Assembly: GCA_002418005.1 (NCBI GenBank)
Contig: DIDF01000056.1
Location: 17,860-81,859 of the forward strand
Direction of reading: 5' to 3'
From: Lactobacillaceae bacterium UBA5807
Lineage (GTDB): Bacteria > Bacillota > Bacilli > Lactobacillales > Lactobacillaceae
DNA length: 64,000 bases
Shown here: positions 8,390 through 18,050 of the stretch, one piece after another
Layout: each line of letters begins with the position of its first letter
How positions within the stretch are numbered: position 1 is the stretch's first letter
Notes under the pieces: model-generated
What the model saw: only the letters and a program-made list of their open reading frames with translations
Database searches by the model: none
Told to the model about the DNA's origin: nothing
Position numbers and translations under genes: made by a program

Positions 8390-9189
8390 AGGGTACTACT
8401 TCTAAAATGGGTAAAATGTACTTAGTTCTGGTATTTTTACTGCTTTATATTCCAATTGTCTTCTTGATTATCTATTCATTTAACCAAGGAACTACAATGG
8501 ATAAATTTACTGGTTGGTCAATGGTTCATTATCAGGAATTGTTTTCTGATAAACGATTGTTGGCAATCTTTTTGAATACCATTTTAATTGCTTTGCTTTC
8601 ATCAGTATTTTCTACCTTTGTCGGGACAATGGGTGCCCTTTTGGTTGATAATGCCAAACGGCGCCGGACTAAAGAAACATACCTTTATTTGAACAGTATC
8701 TTGTTGGTTTCACCTGACGTTATCATTGGAGCAAGCTTTTTAATCTTCTTCACTGCTCTAGGTTTACCACTTGGATTTTGGTCGGTGCTTTTAAGTCATA
8801 TTGCTTTTGAAATTCCGATTGTCGTTTTGATGGTTTTGCCACGGTTAAATGAAATGAGTTCTTCGATGGTTAATGCCGCCCGCGATTTGGGTGCTTCAAA
8901 CTGGCAAACAATGAGTCAAATTGTCATCCCGTTTATTCAACCCGGAATTATTGCTGGATTTTTTATGGCAATCACCTACTCATTAGACGATTTTGCCGTT
9001 ACCTTTTTCGTTACTGGCAACGGCTTCACCACTCTTTCAGTAGAGATCTACTCAAGAGCTCGGCAGGGCATCAGTTTGGAAATTAATGCCTTATCCGGCA
9101 TAATGTTCATCTTTTCTTTGATTTTGGTTACGGTTTATTACTTCATTGAAAACCGCAGTCAAGGGAAACGAAAAGTGATGGAGGCCTAA
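8383..9189 (+). CDS. potC: Spermidine/putrescine ABC transporter permease
   Basis: Second permease subunit of the polyamine importer, 268 residues with about six membrane segments. The EAA loop reads ARDLGASNWQTMSQIVIP, which couples to PotA. Followed by SLDDFAVTFF, typical of PotC. The ATG overlaps the end of potB, and potD starts 2 bases after the stop, so translation is coupled along the operon. Confidence 0.94.
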   Translation: MVKGTTSKMGKMYLVLVFLLLYIPIVFLIIYSFNQGTTMDKFTGWSMVHYQELFSDKRLLAIFLNTILIALLSSVFSTFVGTMGALLVDNAKRRRTKETYLYLNSILLVSPDVIIGASFLIFFTALGLPLGFWSVLLSHIAFEIPIVVLMVLPRLNEMSSSMVNAARDLGASNWQTMSQIVIPFIQPGIIAGFFMAITYSLDDFAVTFFVTGNGFTTLSVEIYSRARQGISLEINALSGIMFIFSLILVTVYYFIENRSQGKRKVMEA

Positions 9190-9191
9190 TC

Positions 9192-10262
9192 ATGAAGAAA
9201 TTATTTGCCATCATTATTGGGATCTTTATTATTTGCATTGGATTAGCTTACGGCAGCCAGCAGCTCCAAAAATCTACCGGCGATACTGGAAACAAAGTCT
9301 TGAATCTTTACAACTGGGGAGATTATATCGACCCTGCATTGCTTAGCAAATTTCAAAAACAAACTGGAATTCACGTTAACCTTGAGACCTTTGACAGCAA
9401 TGAAGCAATGTTCACCAAAATCCAACAGGGTGGTACCAGTTATGATCTAACTGTACCTAGTGAGTATATGGTCGAAAAAATGAAACGCAGTCATTTACTA
9501 GTTCCATTAGACAAATCAAAGCTTACTGGATTAAATCATTATGGTTCTTCGTTTATGAACAAGAGTTTTGATCCGAAAAACAAATATTCCATTCCTTATT
9601 TCTGGGGAACTTTGGGAATTATTTATAACGACAAAATGGTGAAGCCAGGATCTCTTCTACATTGGAATCAGCTTTGGAGTAAAAAATATCGCGACGATAT
9701 CATGTTGGTAGATTCCGCCAGAGATACAATGGGATTTTCACTGATTTCAATGGGAAAGTCAGTCAATACAACAAATTCCAACACTTTGTTAGCTGCCCGC
9801 AATAAATTAGTCAAGTTAGCCCCTAACGTTAAAGCAATCGTGGCCGATGAAATTAAAATGTATATGGCTCAAGACGAAGCAGCAATTGCCGTAGATTGGT
9901 CCGGAGAAGCGTCAGAAATGATGGGCAATAATTCTCATTTGCACTACGTTGTCCCAACAGAAGGAAGCAATATGTGGTTTGACAACTGGGTCATTCCAAA
10001 AACTGCTAAACATTACAAAGCAATCTACGAATTTTTGAATTTTATGTCTGAGCCAAAAAACGCCGCTCAAAACGCTCAATATGTCGGTTACTCAACCCCA
10101 AACATTTCCGCTTTAAAGCTTTTACCAAAATCAGTTCAGAATGATAAACAGTTTTATCCAACTCAAAAAGTTATTGACCGCCTCGAAGTTTATTCCGATC
10201 TAAGTCCAGCCAAAGTCCAGCAGTATAATGATTTGTACCTTGAATTTAAGATGCATCATTAG
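9192..10262 (+). CDS. potD: Spermidine/putrescine ABC transporter substrate-binding protein
   Basis: Extracellular polyamine-binding subunit, 356 residues. After the N-terminal hydrophobic helix (about residues 4-21) comes the family start of the mature domain, NLYNWGDYIDP, then the two-lobed periplasmic-binding fold with YDLTVPSEYMV and AVDWSGEA. The N-terminal helix contains a Cys (FIICIG) but lacks Gly/Ala/Ser before it, so no normal lipobox is seen. The protein is probably held by an uncleaved signal anchor. Last gene of potABCD. Confidence 0.94.
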   Translation: MKKLFAIIIGIFIICIGLAYGSQQLQKSTGDTGNKVLNLYNWGDYIDPALLSKFQKQTGIHVNLETFDSNEAMFTKIQQGGTSYDLTVPSEYMVEKMKRSHLLVPLDKSKLTGLNHYGSSFMNKSFDPKNKYSIPYFWGTLGIIYNDKMVKPGSLLHWNQLWSKKYRDDIMLVDSARDTMGFSLISMGKSVNTTNSNTLLAARNKLVKLAPNVKAIVADEIKMYMAQDEAAIAVDWSGEASEMMGNNSHLHYVVPTEGSNMWFDNWVIPKTAKHYKAIYEFLNFMSEPKNAAQNAQYVGYSTPNISALKLLPKSVQNDKQFYPTQKVIDRLEVYSDLSPAKVQQYNDLYLEFKMHH

Positions 10263-10343
10263 ATGATTTGAAAAAGAAATTAGGCACAAAGGCAAAAAAG
10301 CATTACACTATGATTGTCAGACATTATTTATGAGGTGAAAAAA

Positions 10344-10679
10344 ATGGCAAATAAGGAAAAACAGATGCGCCAAGAAGTTATTATTGATATGAATGAATTC
10401 TTAGTAACTTACGCGGCAACAATTCTCGATCCTAAAAAGAATATCTCTCAAATCGTTTATAATACGGGAAAAGATGATTTAACCAAATTGGACGATTTAT
10501 TTAAGGATAATGGGTTCGGAAGAACTAACAAGTTCGTTAATATTGGCGAAGGATTTTTAGTTGATGCTGAACACACCGTTGAGGACGCCGTTAAAGACGA
10601 AGCCCAAAGGTTAGCAAAAGACGCAATGTCATACTTGGGATCTCATATTGATTTCTTTGAGACTTGGCGAACAGATTAA
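10344..10679 (+). CDS. Conserved hypothetical protein
   Basis: A 111-residue soluble protein. The frame opens at 10314, but GAGGTGA lies just before ATG 10344, which is the better start. It looks alpha-beta with an acidic centre (KLDDLFKDNGF) and ends in a helix and FFETWRTD. No motif is recognised. It follows potD by 81 bases with no terminator between, so it may be read through from potABCD, and is closed by the hairpin at 10694. Confidence 0.65.
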   Translation: MANKEKQMRQEVIIDMNEFLVTYAATILDPKKNISQIVYNTGKDDLTKLDDLFKDNGFGRTNKFVNIGEGFLVDAEHTVEDAVKDEAQRLAKDAMSYLGSHIDFFETWRTD

Positions 10680-10693
10680 AGCTGATATAATTT

Positions 10694-10734
10694 AAAAGCG
10701 TGGAACAAATTAGACTTTGTTCCACGCTTTTTTA
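10694..10734 (+). terminator. Rho-independent terminator
   Basis: A 16-bp stem, aaaagcgtggaacaaa (10694-10709) with its complement at 10716-10731 and a 6-base loop, followed by T-rich sequence. Confidence 0.92.
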
Positions 10735-10855
10735 TTTAAAGAAAATATTCTTTTGATTTTTTTCAGACAGGCGTTAGTATATCCTCCCAAATTAACTAGA
10801 AATGGTATGCTTATAGATGTACCAAATGATTAGTAATTTTGGGGAGGTTACAATT

Positions 10856-11866
10856 TTGAATTTAAAGAAAACATTATTAATTTCAGCTGCCACATTAGGA
10901 TTATTTGCTGCCGCACAAGCAAATATCAATGCTCAAGCTGCATCCGCCAAATGGCAATTTAACAGAACATTAACTACGGCTGCCAATACTAGAAACGTTA
11001 CTTTCACCGGATCAAATGCATTATATAATCTACCAGATGGTTTTAAAAGTGCCAAGGTTGTTGCTGGCCGAGCAACTTTGAAAAAACTGGCAAGTTCAAA
11101 AGTTTCTTCTGTCGGTAACGTCCGAGCTTATAAAGTTGCCAAACTAAACAATGGCAAAGTTTACTACAAAGTCGTTACTTTTAATGGCAAATACCGTGGC
11201 TGGATTTACGGTGGCCAAAGCACCTCTAAATTTGCTGGCGGAATTAAGAGTTACAACACATTTACTTCAGAAAAGTTAACTCAATCAATGGCCAATTCGT
11301 ACTATGAACTAGCTCAAGATCCAAAAGTTTCTCAAACTATTTGGACAAACCCTAAAGATACTCAATATCAAGTTGGATCCCGTGTTATGAATTCAGCTCC
11401 ACTAAATGTTTATCATGATAGTATGTTTAAGATTACTGCCATTGGTAAGCGAACTCGTGAAGGTGACACTTGGGTTAAAATCCAAAACTTCAACTCAAAT
11501 TCAACTGGTGCTAATGGCTGGATATTATTTGATGCCCTAGAACTTGCCAAGGATCAAAGCCCAGTTCAAGAAGATGCAATCAGGATTGCTTTGGTTGATA
11601 GCAATAACCCATCTAGTGTTATTAAGACAATCGATTATACTGTTCCTGGAGTAGCAAAGTATCAATTATTAGGATCATATACAAACTCTAATTGGAATAT
11701 TTCCGATGCCGATGCTCAAGCAATTTCTAAAGAAATTAATACTGCACTTGCTGGTACTGGTTATTCTTTGACTAATAGCACTTTAAGCGCTGGCCAAAGA
11801 TCCTTCTTAGGACCGGCTGCGTTTGGTTTACAGAGAGTTGTCAAAGTTCCAGTAAGTAAAAATTAA
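10856..11866 (+). CDS. Secreted surface protein with SH3/GW-like module
   Basis: A 336-residue exported protein. GGGGAGG precedes TTG 10856; the longer frame from 10817 is not supported. The signal peptide is basic NLKK, a hydrophobic core, then cleavage near AQAASA (residues 28-32). The mature N-terminal part holds a GW-like unit with KVYYKVV and NGKYRGWIYGG, a type that binds cell-wall polymers. Two later parts (around residues 180-225 and 240-330) resemble further surface-protein modules. No LPXTG or catalytic motif. It is monocistronic, with its own terminator. Probably a non-covalently wall-bound protein. Confidence 0.75.
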   Translation: MNLKKTLLISAATLGLFAAAQANINAQAASAKWQFNRTLTTAANTRNVTFTGSNALYNLPDGFKSAKVVAGRATLKKLASSKVSSVGNVRAYKVAKLNNGKVYYKVVTFNGKYRGWIYGGQSTSKFAGGIKSYNTFTSEKLTQSMANSYYELAQDPKVSQTIWTNPKDTQYQVGSRVMNSAPLNVYHDSMFKITAIGKRTREGDTWVKIQNFNSNSTGANGWILFDALELAKDQSPVQEDAIRIALVDSNNPSSVIKTIDYTVPGVAKYQLLGSYTNSNWNISDADAQAISKEINTALAGTGYSLTNSTLSAGQRSFLGPAAFGLQRVVKVPVSKN

Positions 11867-11898
11867 TTTCAATGCTAACAATTAATTAAGTTCTACTA

Positions 11899-11937
11899 AA
11901 AAAAGTCGAAATGGATTAATTCCATTTCGACTTTTTT
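11899..11937. terminator. Bidirectional terminator
   Basis: A 17-bp stem: the arm 11899-11915, containing gtcgaaatgga, pairs with 11921-11937, with a 5-base loop and A/T tails on both sides. It lies between the convergent surface-protein gene and hydroxyacid dehydrogenase gene. Confidence 0.9.
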
Positions 11938-12025
11938 GTCTTCATAAATTCCAAGATTTTAAATTCATTTCTAGGGCTAATTCCCACAAATCATATGCAT
12001 GCGGTAATCAGTTTCCCAGGTTTCC

Positions 12026-13054
12026 TTAATTTTTATTGCTAACTTCTGACCTTCTGTAGCTGATTTCATGGTCGCTATGTCTACCTTCAATTACTGTTAA
12101 AGCATCATCAAGTGACTGCTTGACCATATTTTCAACCGCAATATCAGTAAAGAAAGCAATATGAGGAGTCAACAAAACATTAGGAATCTTTTTTAAATGA
12201 TTATATAGGGGAACTGGAGTTTCGTTTTTAAATTGATGATTAAATATCTTAGTTTCGCCCTCAACAACATCTAATGCCGCCCCAGCCAGCCTTTTTTGAG
12301 TTAATGCATCAATTAGCGCTTGAGTATCTACAACTGGCCCGCGAGAATCATTAATAAAAAATGCGGATGGCTTCATTAAAGCAAATTGTTTTTCACCAAT
12401 TAAATGAAAATTATTTTGATCGTAATAAACATGACTCGTCACAATGTCGGATCGACGATAAAGCTCGTCTTTAGAAACATAAGTCAGAATATTTTGCTTC
12501 TCCAAATCCTCTCTAGGATTCAAATCATTTCCTAAAACAGTAGCTCCAAAAAAGTGAAAGATCTTTGCCACGGTGCTGCCAATCCTACCCACACCAACTA
12601 TTCCAATGGTTAATTCTGACAATTCTCTGGATCTCAACCCATTTACGACATAATTATTATTCTTCAATCGATTATTAAACTGAGGAATATGTCGGACTAA
12701 CTGCATGACTTGAGTCAAAACAAGTTGAGCAACTGCTGATGGTGAATAGGAAAGGACATTTGTGATTGTAATATTATTCTTATCCGCCCATTCCAAATTA
12801 ACGGGATCAATTCCGGCTGAACGACAAGCTAACTGTTTAATTCCCAGACTTTTTAGTCTCTCATAAAATTCTGGCTTTTCACTAATCACAGTTCGCTGCT
12901 TAAAACTAACCCCATCATATCCTTTCGCCATTTCAACAGTGTCATCATGAAGTTCCTCTGAAACACTGTCTACTTGAACATTATTTTTCTTTGCCCACTC
13001 ATCAATAAATGGCTGCTCATCGTCTCGAACTTGATAGGCTAAAATTTTTGTCAT
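12026..13054 (-). CDS. D-2-hydroxyacid dehydrogenase (D-lactate dehydrogenase type)
   Basis: An NAD-dependent enzyme reducing 2-oxo acids to D-2-hydroxy acids, 342 residues. The Rossmann motif is GVGRIGSTVA (near 154-163). Catalytic residues are visible: Arg in NDSRGPVVD, Glu in the VVEGE region, and His in LTPHIAFFT. The N-terminal catalytic-domain motif CRSAGIDPVNL is also present. D-lactate and D-hydroxyisocaproate dehydrogenases cannot be separated by eye, so no symbol is given. Monocistronic with its own promoter. Confidence 0.88.
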   Translation of the reverse strand: MTKILAYQVRDDEQPFIDEWAKKNNVQVDSVSEELHDDTVEMAKGYDGVSFKQRTVISEKPEFYERLKSLGIKQLACRSAGIDPVNLEWADKNNITITNVLSYSPSAVAQLVLTQVMQLVRHIPQFNNRLKNNNYVVNGLRSRELSELTIGIVGVGRIGSTVAKIFHFFGATVLGNDLNPREDLEKQNILTYVSKDELYRRSDIVTSHVYYDQNNFHLIGEKQFALMKPSAFFINDSRGPVVDTQALIDALTQKRLAGAALDVVEGETKIFNHQFKNETPVPLYNHLKKIPNVLLTPHIAFFTDIAVENMVKQSLDDALTVIEGRHSDHEISYRRSEVSNKN

Positions 13055-13127
13055 AAATTAATATCTCCCAAAACTTTTTAATTGAATAAACTTAAACTAA
13101 CGCTTTTTATTTTATTAGTACAGTAAA

Positions 13128-13155
13128 ATTTTAGCACCTTGAATAAAGTAATCAA
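13128..13155 (-). promoter_or_regulatory. Predicted promoter of the hydroxyacid dehydrogenase gene
   Basis: On the minus strand, TTGATT (13150-13155), a 16-base spacer, then TAAAAT (13128-13133), about 75 bases before the start codon. Confidence 0.5.
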
Positions 13156-13196
13156 TTCCATCCAGAATGATTTTATCTTTTTGGGATTTAAGTAAA

Positions 13197-13221
13197 CAAA
13201 AATCCCTAAGAATAGGGACTT
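13197..13221 (-). terminator. Terminator after the P-type ATPase gene
   Basis: TCCCTA (13203-13208) pairs with TAGGGA (13213-13218). On the minus strand the stem is followed by a run of T. The stem is short but well placed, about 100 bases after the ATPase stop. Confidence 0.6.
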
Positions 13222-13249
13222 TCAACATTATAAATTTAAAAGACCGATA

Positions 13250-13280
13250 ATTATGTGTTCGTTATTAACGAAAACATAAT
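13250..13280. repeat. 31-base near-perfect palindrome
   Basis: Arms of 15 bases around a single central base, with one mismatch (13257 against 13273). It lies in the 3' untranslated part of the ATPase transcript and about 95 bases upstream of the dehydrogenase -35 box. No T-run follows it, so it is not a typical terminator. It could be a protein-binding site or an RNA-stabilising hairpin. Confidence 0.6.
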
Positions 13281-13318
13281 CTGTCTAAAGTTATAAGCAA
13301 CTTGGGAAGTTTTGATTT

Positions 13319-16051
13319 TTATTTAAACACTCCAATAGTTTTTGTCTGCTTTTTTCGATACCAGATCCGAATCAATTTAACAATCTCGGTAACTATCAAG
13401 ACGATAAAACCAGCAATTGCCGGTACTACCCATCCATAGAAGAAGTTAATACTTCTGGTATGGAAAATATCCTGCATAAATGGGACGTAGGTGAATGCAA
13501 CCTGCAAGAGCAACAAAATGCCAATAATCACAAAGGACATCTTATTTTCAAAGAAATGTTTGGAAATAACTGGATAAGAATTCCGAATGTTAAACAGATA
13601 GAAAATCTTCCCAAAAAGAATGATATTAACCGTCATCGTGCTGGCATATAAAGGCTCCAAGGTTTTGTTTCCCACTAAAAGGTCAAACATGTAAATCCCA
13701 AGTCCAGCAATTAATACCGACACATAGGCTATTTCTAAGACATCAACTTTTCCTAGGATTCCTTTGGCAACATTACGCGGCCCTCTAATCATAATTGATT
13801 CTTCAGCTGGCTCAAAGATAAATGCCAGCTGGATCGTTAAAGCAGAAACGGTATTGATCCAAAGAAGTTGAGTTGGATAAAGCGGCAGTTCCTGACCCAT
13901 AATCATGCTAATTAAGACAACCAACCCTTCTGCAAAACTAGTAGGTAGTAAAAATCTAATTGTCTTGCGAATGTTATCAAAAACATGGCGGCCTTCTTTT
14001 ACCGCATCAACGATTGTAATAAAACTATCATTGACCAAAACCATATCAGCAGCTTCCTTTGCGACATCCGTTCCCTTAACTCCCATGGCAACGCCAATAT
14101 TTGCCTGCTTGAGGGCAGCCGCGTCATTAACTCCATCACCAGTCATCGCAACGATCTTATCGTTAGCCTGCTGGGCTTTGACAATTCTTAATTTGTTTGC
14201 CGGAGTTGTTCTGGCAAAAACATTATATTTCCCAATATTTTTTTGCAATTCATCGTCAGACATTTCATCAAGTTGCGGACCGGTTATAGAAGTTATGGTT
14301 TCATCCAAATGAAGTTTTTCAGCAATTGCTGAAGCGGTATCAGGATGATCCCCGGTAATCATATTAACCTGCACACCAGCTTTTCTTAGCCGCTGAATTG
14401 CCGGGATAACTTCTTCTCTTGGTGGATCAATAATTCCAACAATGCCACTAAGTTGAAGTCCTTGAGCAATTTTATCTTTGTCAATTTGTTTGGTATCTAA
14501 AGAAACTTCTTTAAATCCCAAAGCCACTACCCTAAGTCCCTGAGAGGTCAATTTATCAACTTTACCGTTCCAATAAGTGTCGTTGAAATGAGGATCGGAT
14601 TCCTTAATCATATTAAAGATTGTTCCCGGAGCCCCTTTTAACATCAGGACCTTTTCGTCCTCAAAATTAACCAATCTTGCACTAAAACGATAAGCAGAAT
14701 CAAAAGGTAAAGTGTCAACTTCATCAACCTCAGGGGCTCGACCTTTTAATTTATGAAATAAAGCTGTTAAAGCTCCGTCAGTTGGCTCACCGGTAATTGA
14801 CCAAGCTCCTTGATCGTAAATCAATTCAGCATCTGTGGTAACTCCGGCAATATTTACTAAATTTGCCAAATCAGAGTCTTTTTGCCAATCAAACTGTTTT
14901 CCGTTAAGTTCGATATTCCCAGATATTCCGGTTTGCTTGTCACCAAAACCAACTCCAGTAACTTTATAATGATTTCCTGAAGTTATAACGTCAGTAACCG
15001 TCATTTCATTCTTGGTTAACGTCCCAGTTTTATCAGTATCAACAATTTGGACAGCACCCAAAGTCTCGACTGCAGGTAACGTTTTAACAATCGCGCCCTT
15101 TTTGGTCATCTGCTGAACACCACGGGCAAGGACAACTGAAGTAGAAGCCGGCAATCCTTCAGGAACTGAGCCAACCACCATCGTAATAATCGCAATCGTC
15201 AAGGTTGGTAGACTATATATTTTAGTAAATAACCCCACCACAAAGAGGATAATTGCGATTACCACAATGAATATTGAAAGATTAATGCCTAACTTGTTAA
15301 GATTCTGCATTAAAGGAGTAACTTGTTCCTTAACTTCAGAAACGCTCTTTTGAATTGTCCCAATTTCGGTGTTGGACCCAGTAGTAACAACGATCCCGAC
15401 CCCTGAGCCCTGAGTAACTGAAGTTGACGCAAATGCCATATTTGCGCGTTCTGCCAAGGGAACCGTTTTTGAATCAATTGATTCTTCGATTTTTTCCACC
15501 GAATCACTTTCACCAGTTAAAGTTGACTCTTGAATTTTTAAATTATCGGCAGATATCAAGCGCAGATCTGCTGGGACAGCATCCCCTGCTTCAAGATTTA
15601 CGATATCGCCAACCACTAATTCTCTAGCCGGAATTGTGATTTTCTGTTTGTCACGGACAACGACAGCTTCCGAAACCAATAATTCTTTAATTTTGGTAAG
15701 GGCATTATCAGCTTGAAGCTCTTGGAAGAAACCAATAAACGCATTAGCAATAATGACAACCGCAATTACCGCGGAATCCGAATAGTGCTTCATGAAAAGA
15801 GTAATAACCGCTGCCACAATTAAAATATAAATAATACTGTTATTAAATTGCTTTAAAAACTGTAAAATTCGACTTTTCTTTTTGGCGGTTAATTCGTTAT
15901 AACCATTTTCTTGAAGCCTTCTTTCAGCTTCTTTTTGGGCAAGACCGTTTTCTTCGTTACTTTTAAATCGGTTTAAAAGCTCTACTGTGCTTAACTGCCA
16001 CAAATTATGGCTAGGAGGGTTAGCCTTTGTTTTAACCTCTTTTTCATTCAT
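13319..16051 (-). CDS. P2-type cation-transporting ATPase
   Basis: A 910-residue P-type ATPase. It has the N-terminal cation-ATPase domain, TGES (179-182) of the actuator domain, PEGLP (297-301) in TM4, the phosphorylated Asp340 in DKTGTLT, the hinge MTGDGVNDAAALK, and C-terminal membrane helices. The overall match is to the SERCA/PMCR1-like P2A group. Two ion-site positions differ from SERCA: TM5 reads PTSFAEG (Ser for Asn, Glu kept) and TM6 reads WINTVSALT (Asn kept, the Asp of VTDG replaced by Ala). Calcium specificity should therefore not be assumed. Monocistronic. Confidence 0.92.
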   Translation of the reverse strand: MNEKEVKTKANPPSHNLWQLSTVELLNRFKSNEENGLAQKEAERRLQENGYNELTAKKKSRILQFLKQFNNSIIYILIVAAVITLFMKHYSDSAVIAVVIIANAFIGFFQELQADNALTKIKELLVSEAVVVRDKQKITIPARELVVGDIVNLEAGDAVPADLRLISADNLKIQESTLTGESDSVEKIEESIDSKTVPLAERANMAFASTSVTQGSGVGIVVTTGSNTEIGTIQKSVSEVKEQVTPLMQNLNKLGINLSIFIVVIAIILFVVGLFTKIYSLPTLTIAIITMVVGSVPEGLPASTSVVLARGVQQMTKKGAIVKTLPAVETLGAVQIVDTDKTGTLTKNEMTVTDVITSGNHYKVTGVGFGDKQTGISGNIELNGKQFDWQKDSDLANLVNIAGVTTDAELIYDQGAWSITGEPTDGALTALFHKLKGRAPEVDEVDTLPFDSAYRFSARLVNFEDEKVLMLKGAPGTIFNMIKESDPHFNDTYWNGKVDKLTSQGLRVVALGFKEVSLDTKQIDKDKIAQGLQLSGIVGIIDPPREEVIPAIQRLRKAGVQVNMITGDHPDTASAIAEKLHLDETITSITGPQLDEMSDDELQKNIGKYNVFARTTPANKLRIVKAQQANDKIVAMTGDGVNDAAALKQANIGVAMGVKGTDVAKEAADMVLVNDSFITIVDAVKEGRHVFDNIRKTIRFLLPTSFAEGLVVLISMIMGQELPLYPTQLLWINTVSALTIQLAFIFEPAEESIMIRGPRNVAKGILGKVDVLEIAYVSVLIAGLGIYMFDLLVGNKTLEPLYASTMTVNIILFGKIFYLFNIRNSYPVISKHFFENKMSFVIIGILLLLQVAFTYVPFMQDIFHTRSINFFYGWVVPAIAGFIVLIVTEIVKLIRIWYRKKQTKTIGVFK

Positions 16052-16211
16052 TGAATCACCAATCCTTCTTAAAATTTGTCATATTTATTAGTATGATATC
16101 TAAATCTGTGGGTTTAGTAAACTTATATAATTCCAAATACCAAAATATTTTTGGCAGCAGTTTGAATATAAAATAAAAGCTAAAAATTAAGTTAATTTTT
16201 TGAGCACAAAT

Positions 16212-16258
16212 AAAGCGAATGATCCAAGGAAATATTTTCTTGGATCATTCGCTTTTTT
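16212..16258. terminator. Terminator after the suf operon
   Basis: A 17-bp perfect stem: 16212-16228 (aaagcgaatgatccaag) with 16239-16255, and a 10-base loop. The T-run is better on the plus strand, but TTTATTT also follows on the minus strand, where the suf operon ends about 60 bases earlier. Confidence 0.8.
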
Positions 16259-16320
16259 CTTAAACATTATTAAAGTTAAAAACTGGTTAGACTAAGTTTG
16301 ATTTTGACCATCTAATCAGC

Positions 16321-16635
16321 CTAAGCCAAACCAAGTTCCATTCGGGTCTCCAAAGACATCCGATCCATTGTCCATTTTGGCTCCCAAACCAAATTAATTT
16401 TCACTTTTTTCACTTCATCAAATCCCATTAATTCGTCTTCAATGGATTGGTTAAGATATTCCGTTAGCGGACAGCCGGCAATTGTCAATGTCATCGTAAC
16501 CGTACATAATCCCTTATCATCAAGTTCAATGTTGTAAATGAGTCCAAGATTAACTAAGTCAATTCCCAGTTCAGGATCAATGACATTTTCCAAAGCAGCC
16601 ATTGCTTTTTGTTTAAACGGTACTTTTTCACTCAT
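16321..16635 (-). CDS. MIP18/DUF59-family Fe-S assembly factor (SufT/PaaD-like)
   Basis: A 104-residue protein of the family that helps load or mature iron-sulfur clusters. Motifs are DPELGIDLVNLGLIY and TIAGCPL with the conserved Cys, then VWEPKWTMDRMS. It is the last gene of the suf operon, 11 bases after sufB, the position this family usually takes in Gram-positive suf operons. An RBS (AGGAGG-like) precedes ATG 16635. It fits the name SufT, but that is assigned from family and position only. Confidence 0.88.
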   Translation of the reverse strand: MSEKVPFKQKAMAALENVIDPELGIDLVNLGLIYNIELDDKGLCTVTMTLTIAGCPLTEYLNQSIEDELMGFDEVKKVKINLVWEPKWTMDRMSLETRMELGLA

Positions 16636-16646
16636 ATAAAGGCCTC

Positions 16647-18050
16647 CTAACCAATTGCGCCTTCCATTTCAAAACTAATCAGCCGATTTAATTCAACCGC
16701 ATACTCCATTGGTAACTGTTTAGTAAATGGTTCAACGAAGCTCATAACGGTCATTTCTGTCGCTTTTCTTTCCGAAATCCCTCTGCTCATCAAATAATAA
16801 AGCTGTTCTTCGGAAATCTTCGAAACTTTGGCTTCATGTTCCATGGCAACATTGTTATTCAAAATCTCGTTATATGGGATAGTATCACTAGTTGACTTAT
16901 CGTCCATAATAATCGTGTCGCATTCCACATGGGCAAATGATCCATCTGAATTTCTGGCAAATTTAACTTTGCCCCGATAATCAACCGCGCCACCGTCTTT
17001 AGAAATAGATTTAGAAACGACTGATGAAGAAGTATTTGGGGCGTTATGAATCATTTGGGCCCCAGTATCGGAATCAATTCCCTTACCAGCAACGGCAATC
17101 GACAGCATTGTTCCTCTGGCACCCTCACCATTCAAGTAAACAGATGGATATTTCATGGTGACTTTAGAGCCTAAATTACCATCCACCCATTCCATAACTG
17201 CATGATCCAAAGCTTGGGCTCGTTTAGTTTCCAAACTATAAACGTTGGTCGACCAATTTTGAATTGTAGTATATCGACAATAAGCATTTGGCAAGACGTT
17301 AACCTCAACAACCGCTGCATGCAAGCTGTCTGCTTTATACGTAGGAGCCGTGCAGCCTTCAACATATTCCAGATGAGCACCTTCATCAACGATGATAAGG
17401 GTTCTCTCAAATTGACCTGAAAGTTCAGCGTTAATCCGGAAATATGCTTGAATTGGCGTACTGACAGTTACACCCTTAGGAACGTAAATGAAGGTACCGC
17501 CAGACCAAACTGCCGAATTCAAAGCAGCATATTTGTTATTAGTTGGTTTAACTAATTTGCCAAACCACTTTTTAAATAATTCAGGATACTTTTGCAGAGC
17601 GGTATCAGTATCAGTAAAAATAATACCTAACTTTTCAAATTGGTCGCGCATATTGTGGTATACAACTTCGGATTCATATTGAGCTGAGGATCCCGCCAAA
17701 TATTTTCTTTCAGCTTGAGGAACACCCAAACGATCAAAAGTCTGTTTGATCTTATCAGGAACATCATCCCAATCTCGGTACTTTTTATCAGTTGCTCGTT
17801 GGAAAAAGCTCAGATTATCCAAATCAAGTTTAGATAAATCCGGTCCAAAATCTGGATCGGGCATTTTTAAGAAAGTTTGATAGGCCTTCAGCCGATAATC
17901 CAGCATCCATTGCGGTTCGTGTTTGGCTTTGGAAATCTCTCGAATAATGTCCTCATTTAACCCGCGGCCAGTTGAATATACTGGCTTGACATCGTCATGA
18001 AAACCATATTCGTAATTATCATCACCAATAATTTCTGAAGCTTCAGTCAT
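16647..18050 (-). CDS. sufB: Fe-S cluster scaffold protein SufB
   Basis: A 467-residue core subunit of the SufBCD scaffold on which Fe-S clusters are built. It shows the right-handed beta-helix region with [10 protein letters not shown] (the functional Cys), [13 protein letters not shown] and the C-terminal [11 protein letters not shown]. The longest frame starts at 18080 inside sufU, but GAAGGTGG precedes ATG 18050, which overlaps the sufU end by 8 bases. Partner of SufD and SufC encoded upstream. Confidence 0.95.
   Translation of the reverse strand: MTEASEIIGDDNYEYGFHDDVKPVYSTGRGLNEDIIREISKAKHEPQWMLDYRLKAYQTFLKMPDPDFGPDLSKLDLDNLSFFQRATDKKYRDWDDVPDKIKQTFDRLGVPQAERKYLAGSSAQYESEVVYHNMRDQFEKLGIIFTDTDTALQKYPELFKKWFGKLVKPTNNKYAALNSAVWSGGTFIYVPKGVTVSTPIQAYFRINAELSGQFERTLIIVDEGAHLEYVEGCTAPTYKADSLHAAVVEVNVLPNAYCRYTTIQNWSTNVYSLETKRAQALDHAVMEWVDGNLGSKVTMKYPSVYLNGEGARGTMLSIAVAGKGIDSDTGAQMIHNAPNTSSSVVSKSISKDGGAVDYRGKVKFARNSDGSFAHVECDTIIMDDKSTSDTIPYNEILNNNVAMEHEAKVSKISEEQLYYLMSRGISERKATEMTVMSFVEPFTKQLPMEYAVELNRLISFEMEGAIG

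Noticed and set aside
13905..14312. 135-codon open frame opposite the P-type ATPase
   Set aside because: It is antisense within a conserved gene, has no ribosome binding site and has no recognisable domain.
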